The notes under the pieces were generated by a model. It was not told the DNA's origin, ran no database searches, and saw only the letters and a list, made by a program, of their open reading frames with translations. The position numbers and the translations under genes were made by a program. Below are positions 12,479 through 18,033 of a stretch of 19,518 nucleotides of DNA, piece by piece (the stretch's first letter is position 1; every line of letters begins with the position of its first letter). The stretch comes from Peptococcaceae bacterium. GTDB lineage: Bacteria > Bacillota > Desulfotomaculia > Desulfotomaculales > Desulfocucumaceae. Where the stretch lies: NCBI GenBank assembly GCA_013336365.1, contig JAAXTT010000016.1:1-19518 (forward strand), written 5' to 3'.

Positions 12479-15016
12479 CTAAAGCTGCTGATTTTTACCG
12501 CAGCATTTTTTATATTTCTTACCGCTTCCGCAGGTGCAGATATCATTTCTGCCGACCTTGTCATCCTTGCGAACCGGTTGCTTTGAGCCTTCCTCCTGAT
12601 AGCGGTTTTCCACCAGGTTTTTTTGCCGGGGCTGATTGTCCTCAGTGACAATGCTGACCCGGAATATATGCTTTACAACATCCTCCTGGATTGAGGAAAT
12701 CATATTCTGAAACATTTCATAGCCCTCAAACTTGTATTCAACCAAAGGATCCTTCTGACCGTAAGCTCTGAGACCGATTCCTTCTCGGAGCTGGTCCATG
12801 GCATCCAAATGGTCCATCCATTTTTCATCAACTATCTTTAGGGTAACCATCCGCTCAATCTCCCGCATTACCTCCAGGCCCAACTCGGCCTCCCTGGCAT
12901 CGTAGGCCTCCAAGGCTTCCTGTAGTAGATGCTCGTTGATTTCCTCTCTTTCCAGATCCTCAATATCCTCTCTGCTGACCTTGCGGCCATGAAGAAATAC
13001 CTGTTCCCCATAGCTTAACAAAGAATCAAGATCCCATTCCTCCTGATGAACACCATTGGGACAATAGGTTGCCACTCCTTGGGCAATTACCTCCTGGATC
13101 ATTGAGGAAATTGTATCCTTTAGATCCTCTCCGGTTAATATCTGGTTGCGCTGACTATAGATAAGCTCCCTCTGCTGATTCATTACATCATCATATTGGA
13201 GCACATGCTTTCTTATTTCAAAATTTCGGTTTTCTACCCTTTTTTGAGCAGTTTCAATGGACTTTGTTATCAAACCATGCTCAATGGGCATATCCTCATC
13301 GATACCCAGCTTGTCCATCAAGCCGGAAATATTGTCCGAGCCGAAAAGTCTCATTAAATCATCTTCCAGAGAGCTAAAGAACTGGGTTGAACCCGGATCA
13401 CCCTGACGACCTGATCTTCCTCGCAGCTGATTGTCAATTCGTCTGCTTTCATGCCTCTCGGTTCCAATTATATGAAGACCGCCCTGTTCTACAACCTTGT
13501 TGCGATTTTCATCAGTTACCGGATTGCCGCCCAGCAATATATCAGTTCCTCGACCGGCCATGTTGGTAGCAATAGTTACTGCCCCATACTGGCCTGCCTG
13601 AGCAATAATCTCGGCTTCCTTGTCATGATGCTTGGCATTGAGGACCTTATGAGATACTCCCTGGATCTTAAGCATTTCACTGATAACTTCAGATTTTTCA
13701 ATGGATATAGTTCCCACTAGAACGGGCTGTCCTTCCTTGTGTCGCAATACAATTTCCTGAATTGCTGCTCTGAACTTTGCCATCTCAGTCTTAAAGACCA
13801 CGTCAGGCAAATCCTTTCTGACCATGGGCATATGGGTTGGGATTACAATTACATCCAGATTATAAATATTGCGGAATTCATCCTCTTCAGTGGCAGCGGT
13901 ACCTGTCATTCCCGCAAGCTTCTTATACATCCGGAAATAGTTTTGAAAGGTAATGGTGGCAAGGGTCTGGGATTCTTTTTCGATTTTTACCCCTTCCTTT
14001 GCCTCAATAGACTGGTGCAGACCGTCACTGTACCGACGACCAAACATCAGCCTGCCGGTAAATTCATCCACAATAATAACCTGTCCATCCTTGACCACAT
14101 AATCCCGGTCCCTCTTCATAAGGCTGTATGCCTTCAATGCTTGAATCAGGTGATGGTTCAATTCAATATTGGAATCATCAAAAAGATTGCTTATCCCCAG
14201 CATTTTTTCGACTTTTCCCGAGCCTTCCTCAGTGACAGTAACAGAATGGGCTTTTTCATCCACCAGAAAATCCAGATCACTCTGCATTTTTGGAACCAGC
14301 TTGGCAAAGGTATAGTAAAGATCGGTGGCCTTGTCCGCCTGCCCGGATATAATCAAAGGAGTCCGAGCCTCGTCAATTAATATGCTGTCCACTTCGTCCA
14401 CAATAGCATAGTTCAATTTTCTCTGAACCAGCTGATCAGGATGAACCGCCATGTTGTCCCTAAGATAATCGAACCCAAATTCATTGTTGGTTCCATAAAC
14501 AATATCCGATAGATAGGCAGTTCTTTTTTCCTCCCAGTCCAGACCATGAACAATCAGTCCTACACTAAGACCGAGAAACTTATAAATCTGTCCCATCCAC
14601 TCACTATCCCGGCGAGCTAGGTAATCATTGACCGTGATAACATGAACTCCTTGCCCGGTAAGGGCATTAAGATATGCAGGCAAGGTGGCCACCAGAGTTT
14701 TGCCTTCCCCGGTCTTCATCTCTGCAATCAGACCATGATGGAGGGTTATTCCCCCAATCAATTGAACATCAAAATGTCTCATGCCCAATACTCTTTTGCT
14801 TGTCTCTCTTACCACTGCAAACGCCTCCGGCAGAATATCATCCAGAGATGTGCCATTGGCCAGCTTATCCCTGAAATATGCTGTTTTTGCCTGAAGCGCT
14901 TCATCAGAAAGAGAAGAAATTTCAGCTTCCAGATCATTAATACGCTCAACCACCCGGGTCATTTTTTTTACCTGCCGAGCATTGTCATCAAGAAAATTGC
15001 GAATAAAGCCTAACAT
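12479..15016 (-). CDS. secA: Preprotein translocase ATPase SecA
   Basis: SecA pushes unfolded preproteins through SecYEG using ATP. The 845-residue product has the full set of family features: N-terminal MLGFIRNFLDDN, Walker A MKTGEGKT (about 100-107), DEAD-like motif VDEVDSILIDEARTPL, the preprotein cross-linking domain, the second motor domain with TNMAGRGTDI and ERHESRRIDNQLRGRSGRQG, and a C-terminal zinc finger CTCGSGKKYKKCC used for SecB/phospholipid binding. The start is ATG at 15016, matching the family N-terminus; the frame is open to a TTG at 15028 that would add four residues. A sigma-A promoter lies upstream at 15095-15123. First gene of a probable five-gene operon. Confidence 0.97.
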   Translation of the reverse strand: MLGFIRNFLDDNARQVKKMTRVVERINDLEAEISSLSDEALQAKTAYFRDKLANGTSLDDILPEAFAVVRETSKRVLGMRHFDVQLIGGITLHHGLIAEMKTGEGKTLVATLPAYLNALTGQGVHVITVNDYLARRDSEWMGQIYKFLGLSVGLIVHGLDWEEKRTAYLSDIVYGTNNEFGFDYLRDNMAVHPDQLVQRKLNYAIVDEVDSILIDEARTPLIISGQADKATDLYYTFAKLVPKMQSDLDFLVDEKAHSVTVTEEGSGKVEKMLGISNLFDDSNIELNHHLIQALKAYSLMKRDRDYVVKDGQVIIVDEFTGRLMFGRRYSDGLHQSIEAKEGVKIEKESQTLATITFQNYFRMYKKLAGMTGTAATEEDEFRNIYNLDVIVIPTHMPMVRKDLPDVVFKTEMAKFRAAIQEIVLRHKEGQPVLVGTISIEKSEVISEMLKIQGVSHKVLNAKHHDKEAEIIAQAGQYGAVTIATNMAGRGTDILLGGNPVTDENRNKVVEQGGLHIIGTERHESRRIDNQLRGRSGRQGDPGSTQFFSSLEDDLMRLFGSDNISGLMDKLGIDEDMPIEHGLITKSIETAQKRVENRNFEIRKHVLQYDDVMNQQRELIYSQRNQILTGEDLKDTISSMIQEVIAQGVATYCPNGVHQEEWDLDSLLSYGEQVFLHGRKVSREDIEDLEREEINEHLLQEALEAYDAREAELGLEVMREIERMVTLKIVDEKWMDHLDAMDQLREGIGLRAYGQKDPLVEYKFEGYEMFQNMISSIQEDVVKHIFRVSIVTEDNQPRQKNLVENRYQEEGSKQPVRKDDKVGRNDICTCGSGKKYKKCCGKNQQL

Positions 15017-15094
15017 AAAACGTCTCAAATCCTTCCGAATATCTTTATTAAACTGCTATTTATCACATAAAAAGCCTATTATCTATACAAAAAG

Positions 15095-15123
15095 ATTCTA
15101 TCATTGCATCCTGCCGGTTGCAA
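15095..15123 (-). promoter_or_regulatory. Sigma-A promoter for secA operon
   Basis: On the minus strand: -35 TTGCAA (15123-15118), a 17-nt spacer, -10 TAGAAT (15100-15095) preceded by TGA, an extended -10 form. It sits between the upstream gene's terminator and secA, with transcription starting near 15088 and a leader of about 70 nt. Confidence 0.6.
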
Positions 15124-15145
15124 CTAGCTAAAAACCGTGGCCAGC

Positions 15146-15201
15146 AAAAAAATACTCCCTTCGGTGGATAGCCTTGAGGCCACCAGCCAATTAGGGAGTA
15201 T
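15146..15201 (-). terminator. Branched terminator of the LolA-like lipoprotein gene
   Basis: A 9-bp outer stem (15152-15160 with 15193-15201, ATACTCCCT against AGGGAGTAT) encloses an inner hairpin (GGTGG/CCACC around 15163-15185). On the minus strand the outer stem runs straight into seven T (15152-15146). It begins about 40 nt after the stop at 15242. Confidence 0.85.
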
Positions 15202-15241
15202 CTGTCAATCAAGAAAATTTCATTGATAAAAAAAGACGGTC

Positions 15242-15922
15242 CTATTTACCGAAGGAGGACATATCAACTACTGTAACATCCGAGGGAAGCTCAAACAATG
15301 AATCATCAATGTCCCCAATAACAAAGTTAAGAAATTCAACAACAATCTTATCCTGTCCTGATTGTGTTTCAACTCTCAAGGGCATGCCCATTTCTTCCCA
15401 AATCCACATTTTGCCCTTTGCCCCGTCAATATTGGTTTCATATACCAGACAATCTTTACCGTCAAAGGTTTCCCGACTCATAAACATCATTCCCGCAGGA
15501 TCAACTTCACCCAAATAATCCCCCGGAGATGTTGTTTCTTCACCGGGTTGATCTAGCTTCATTTTTGTAGCCTGCTTTAGCTCAGGCTGATAAAGATATA
15601 TTGTATTATCTTTGATGTTAACGATGGATATCATTTTTTGCCCGTTTTCAGGGGTTGTCATCTCACTTCGCATTTTGCCCGGTTCCACCCAAAGCTTGTG
15701 CGTTATTTTTTCTCCGGCAGGAGTAGTGAGAACATAATCATAGGAATATCCTTCAATGGTTTTTCCCTTTGCTATTAAACTTTCCGCAGATGCAGGTTCA
15801 TTTTTACCGGCAGTTTGCTCCGGTGTTTTTTCGGATGTTCCACAGCCCACTAAGGTTAATACGGAAAAGGCAAGGACAGCTGCAAGAGAAACGGTTATTA
15901 TTCTTTTTTTTATGGCAAACAC
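15242..15922 (-). CDS. LolA-like outer-sorting-type lipoprotein
   Basis: This 226-residue protein has a basic N-terminus, a hydrophobic stretch and a lipobox (TLVGC, Cys27), so it should be a lipoprotein on the outer face of the membrane. After a Ser/Pro/Glu-rich linker (about 28-45), the rest is a run of beta strands (TPAGEKITHKLWVEPGKMRSE, then NTIYLYQPELKQATKM, then KMWIWEEMGMPLRVE) in the style of the LolA/LolB fold and DUF4412 proteins. In Gram-positive bacteria the role of these proteins is not settled. The start is GTG at 15922; it lies only about 20-25 nt from the predicted transcription start, and a G6 run abuts it, leaving little room for a normal ribosome site. The gene stands alone with its own promoter and terminator. 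Confidence 0.82.
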   Translation of the reverse strand: MFAIKKRIITVSLAAVLAFSVLTLVGCGTSEKTPEQTAGKNEPASAESLIAKGKTIEGYSYDYVLTTPAGEKITHKLWVEPGKMRSEMTTPENGQKMISIVNIKDNTIYLYQPELKQATKMKLDQPGEETTSPGDYLGEVDPAGMMFMSRETFDGKDCLVYETNIDGAKGKMWIWEEMGMPLRVETQSGQDKIVVEFLNFVIGDIDDSLFELPSDVTVVDMSSFGK

Positions 15923-15952
15923 CCCCCTTTTTCATTTTTCTTCTGTCTTTAT

Positions 15953-15980
15953 TTTATATTTTGCCTTACCAGGTTGTCAA
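15953..15980 (-). promoter_or_regulatory. Sigma-A promoter for the LolA-like gene
   Basis: On the minus strand: perfect -35 TTGACA (15980-15975), a 16-nt spacer, -10 TATAAA (15958-15953), or alternatively TAAAAT (15956-15951) at 18 nt. Transcription would start near 15945. Confidence 0.75.
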
Positions 15981-16247
15981 TTTATCATATCGGCTGGGGG
16001 GGGTTCTCGGGGTTCGAGGTTTTATTATGCTATTCTTAGAGGTATTACTTAATAGAGGACATTTCAGACCGAAGCCTTAAGCAGTGGCAGATAAAATCCC
16101 AGCACCAAGCCTTGTAAACAAGATACAGAGCCGATTAAATCCAGGTACCCGGTGGAGGGCTGAAACCCGCACCCCCACGGCCAAAAAGTCAGTTATAGAG
16201 CCTCAAGAAGCTGCACCCCCTGCCGACTATTATTTTGTGTTTTTGAT
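15981..16247. other. Gene-free stretch with heptad repeat and GC-rich block
   Basis: Between the LolA-like promoter and the hpf terminator there is no credible gene. It holds a G8 run (15996-16003), a heptad tract (16006-16037), a small perfect hairpin CTTGT-AA-ACAAG (near 16113-16124), and a GC-rich stretch at about 16140-16225 with local pairings (GTGG ... GGGctgaaaCCC ... CCAC). The last part faintly recalls the T-arm end of a tRNA on the minus strand, but no cloverleaf can be built. An undescribed RNA or decayed DNA are both possible. Confidence 0.35.
16006..16037. repeat. Heptad repeat tract with 11-mer tail, copy B
   Basis: Three 7-mers (CTCGGGG, TTCGAGG, TTTTATT; 16006-16026) are followed by ATGCTATTCTT (16027-16037), identical to the tail of the tract at 8421-8459 and in the same orientation. 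Confidence 0.5.
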
Positions 16248-16285
16248 AAAAAAAGGAAGCTTGATATGCAAAATATCAAGCTTCC
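16248..16285 (-). terminator. Rho-independent terminator of hpf
   Basis: A perfect 13-bp stem (16255-16267 with 16273-16285, GGAAGCTTGATAT and its complement) with a 5-nt loop is followed on the minus strand by seven T (16254-16248). It lies about 65 nt after the hpf stop. Confidence 0.93.
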
Positions 16286-16349
16286 AATATAAATCTATTT
16301 ACTCTCGGTAAATGAGAGCTACTCCAATATTTGACAGAGATCCCAAATT

Positions 16350-16865
16350 CTAATAGGTTGGTTCTATTAAACCATAATTTCCGTCCTTGCGCTTGTAGAG
16401 AACATTAATCTGATCTGTTTCATCATTAGTGAAAACAAAGAAGCTGTGACCAAGCAAATTCATTTGAAGCAAGGCTTCATCAACAACCATGGGTTTAACT
16501 GCAAAACGCTTGTTTCTAACAATCTTTGGCTCATTTTCACCAGCCGGCTCAACCATCTTGCTATCTGCCGAGCCCTTGCCCCGCCTGCTGATTTTCCCCT
16601 TGTACTTGCTGATTTGCTTCTCAAGCTTTTCTACCACCAAATCAATTGAAGCATACATATCGTCAGATGCCTCTTCACCTCGGAGGATCATTCCGTTAAT
16701 AGGTATGGTAACCTCAACTCTATGCTTGTCCTTGATTACTGACAGGATAACTGAAGGATCGCCCATCTGGTCATAAAATTTGCTTAGCTTGCCGAGTCGT
16801 TTTTCCACATACTCCTTAAGGGCCACTGTCACATCCATGTTTCTTCCTCGAACCTGTACATTCAT
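16350..16865 (-). CDS. hpf: Ribosome hibernation promoting factor, long form
   Basis: Long HPF pairs 70S ribosomes into inactive 100S dimers in slow growth. The 171-residue product has the N-terminal S30AE domain (MNVQVRGRNMDVTVALKEYV to about residue 95, with YASIDLVVEKLEKQI), a charged linker (about 96-118) and the C-terminal dimerising domain (KPMVVDEALLQMNLLGHSFFVF ... VLYKRKDGNYGLIEP). ATG 16865 is the start because AAAGGAG (16881-16875) is 9 nt upstream; the in-frame TTG at 16874 abuts that site. The gene lies just upstream of the secA region, its usual neighbourhood in Clostridia. Confidence 0.95.
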   Translation of the reverse strand: MNVQVRGRNMDVTVALKEYVEKRLGKLSKFYDQMGDPSVILSVIKDKHRVEVTIPINGMILRGEEASDDMYASIDLVVEKLEKQISKYKGKISRRGKGSADSKMVEPAGENEPKIVRNKRFAVKPMVVDEALLQMNLLGHSFFVFTNDETDQINVLYKRKDGNYGLIEPTY

Positions 16866-16896
16866 ATATAACAACTCCTTTCAGTCTAACTATTAT

Positions 16897-16924
16897 TTTG
16901 TAATTCAGGAGAGTTGTCTGTCAG
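16897..16924 (-). promoter_or_regulatory. Possible sigma-A promoter for hpf
   Basis: On the minus strand: -35 CTGACA (16924-16919), a 16-nt spacer, -10 TACAAA (16902-16897). The -10 is only a partial match. It lies between the csp terminator and hpf, where a promoter is expected. Confidence 0.35.
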
Positions 16925-16929
16925 TTTTT

Positions 16930-16957
16930 AAAAAACCCCAGCTTAGACTGGGGTTTT
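16930..16957 (-). terminator. Rho-independent terminator of the cold-shock gene
   Basis: A perfect 10-bp stem (16932-16941 with 16948-16957, AAAACCCCAG/CTGGGGTTTT) with a 6-nt loop is followed by a T6 run on the minus strand (16935-16930). It starts 5 nt after the csp stop codon. Confidence 0.92.
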
Positions 16958-16961
16958 ATCT

Positions 16962-17159
16962 TTATATTTTTGTCACATTGGCGGCTTGAGGACCTCTTTC
17001 ACCATCAACGATGTCGAATTCCACTTCCTGTCCTTCATTCAAGGTCTTAAAGCCTTCGTCCATTATGGCTGAAAAATGTACAAAAACATCTCCGCCATCT
17101 TCTCTTTCGATAAACCCATAACCCTTCTCCGCACTAAACCATTTTACTTTTCCTTGCAC
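16962..17159 (-). CDS. Cold-shock domain protein (CspA/CspB family)
   Basis: This is a small single-strand RNA/DNA-binding protein that melts RNA structure. With GTG 17159 as start it has 65 residues, the usual size: QGKVKWFSAEKGYGFIERED with RNP1 (KGYGFI), then RNP2 (VFVHFSAI), ending GPQAANVTKI. GTG is chosen because AGGAGG (17172-17167) is 7 nt upstream; the in-frame ATG at 17165 is only 1 nt from that site, although its two extra residues would do no harm. A near-ideal promoter and a palindromic leader lie upstream and a terminator follows, so it is a single-gene transcript. Confidence 0.95.
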   Translation of the reverse strand: MQGKVKWFSAEKGYGFIEREDGGDVFVHFSAIMDEGFKTLNEGQEVEFDIVDGERGPQAANVTKI

Positions 17160-17166
17160 AAACATT

Positions 17167-17172
17167 CCTCCT
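17167..17172 (-). promoter_or_regulatory. Ribosome-binding site of the cold-shock gene
   Basis: AGGAGG on the minus strand lies 7 nt before GTG 17159 and 1 nt before ATG 17165. Its spacing favours the GTG start. Confidence 0.75.
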
Positions 17173-17187
17173 AATAAATCTTGTTTC

Positions 17188-17208
17188 ATATAGTCCCTAG
17201 GACTATAT
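17188..17208 (-). promoter_or_regulatory. Palindromic hairpin in the cold-shock mRNA leader
   Basis: A perfect 9-bp inverted repeat (ATATAGTCC 17188-17196 with 17200-17208) and a 3-nt loop sit between the predicted transcription start (near 17213) and the ribosome site. It could be a 5'-end stability hairpin, a temperature-responsive leader element or a repressor operator. Confidence 0.65.
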
Positions 17209-17219
17209 CTAATGTGTTT

Positions 17220-17248
17220 ATTTTACTAGCTGAAATTAAATCTGTCAA
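17220..17248 (-). promoter_or_regulatory. Sigma-A promoter of the cold-shock gene
   Basis: On the minus strand: perfect -35 TTGACA (17248-17243), a 17-nt spacer, -10 TAAAAT (17225-17220). The leader would be about 55 nt. Confidence 0.85.
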
Positions 17249-17277
17249 TTTATATAAGCACCCTATTTGGCAAAATC

Positions 17278-18033
17278 TCAGGACACCCTTCCCGCTGCCA
17301 TTACAAGAGAAATTACCCTGCGGGCACCACCTCTGACCAGTACCTGAGAAACACAATTTAAGGTGCTGGCGGTAGTAACCACATCATCCACCAATAGAAT
17401 AGTCTTGCCTTTTATTGCTGCGTTATCATTGAGGACAAATGCACCCAGTAAATTTTCCTGCCTTTGAACCCGGTTAAGTGCTGCCTGAGGAGGTGTGTCC
17501 CTTATCTTGCGAAGGATTGGGAGAACCTCGAGGCTGGTTTTTTCTGCCAGGCCAAAGGCCAGCAACTCAGATTGGTTATAGCCTCTTTGACCCAGCCTTT
17601 TTCCGGAAACAGGAACTGCAACGATTGCCTGAACCCTAGAGTAATTACTGTCTCTTTCCATAACTCTGAACATCATCTCTGAGAAAGGCAGAGCCAATCC
17701 TCTCTTGCCGGAATACTTGTATCTGTGGACTGCCTCTTTTAGCCTGCCTTCATAGGGACCTGCTGCTCTGGAGTAGCTAAAAAACCGATCATTTTTAGCA
17801 CAGTCTCCACAAAAGGCTTTTTCAGGGTCTGCAGAAATTTTGCCCAGCCTGAAATCCGCCTTAAAATATCTACCGCACTTCTCACAAATAGGCTCCTGCT
17901 GAAATCCGGCAAAAGACAATAAACACTGGTCACATATTTTCAGCGTTTGTTGGGGAATTCTGCAGAAAGGACACTCCTGACGGGAAGGAAAGATGAAATC
18001 CAAAAAACCGGCCAGCAAACTCATGTCAGCCAT
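17278..18033 (-). CDS. comF: ComF family phosphoribosyltransferase-like protein
   Basis: This 251-residue protein is related to ComFC/GntX, needed for DNA uptake in competent Firmicutes. The N-terminus holds four CxxC pairs (C21/C24, C34/C37, C50/C53, C75/C78), a zinc-finger region. The C-terminal half is a phosphoribosyltransferase-type domain with VPVSGKRLGQRGYNQSELLA and the PRPP-loop motif LLVDDVVTTASTL (about 213-225). ATG 18033 has GGAAGGAG upstream and overlaps the stop of the upstream GGDEF gene by 13 nt; ATG 18024 would give an ATGA overlap. Either way the two genes are translationally coupled. No comFA helicase gene is visible, so a role in competence is not assured. Confidence 0.9.
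   Translation of the reverse strand: MADMSLLAGFLDFIFPSRQECPFCRIPQQTLKICDQCLLSFAGFQQEPICEKCGRYFKADFRLGKISADPEKAFCGDCAKNDRFFSYSRAAGPYEGRLKEAVHRYKYSGKRGLALPFSEMMFRVMERDSNYSRVQAIVAVPVSGKRLGQRGYNQSELLAFGLAEKTSLEVLPILRKIRDTPPQAALNRVQRQENLLGAFVLNDNAAIKGKTILLVDDVVTTASTLNCVSQVLVRGGARRVISLVMAAGRVS

Noticed and set aside
13739..14380. A 213-codon open frame antisense to secA
   Set aside because: It lies wholly inside secA, whose motifs are intact. Length comes from codon bias of the sense gene; no ribosome site or family resemblance was seen.
16140..16200. Possible tRNA gene on the minus strand
   Set aside because: Only a T-arm-like segment is present. No anticodon arm, D-arm or matching 5' acceptor strand could be placed, so no tRNA is annotated.
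16084..16311. A 75-codon plus-strand open frame in the hpf/LolA-like intergenic region
   Set aside because: It starts at GTG without a ribosome site, runs through the hpf terminator hairpin, and has no recognisable domain or believable composition.
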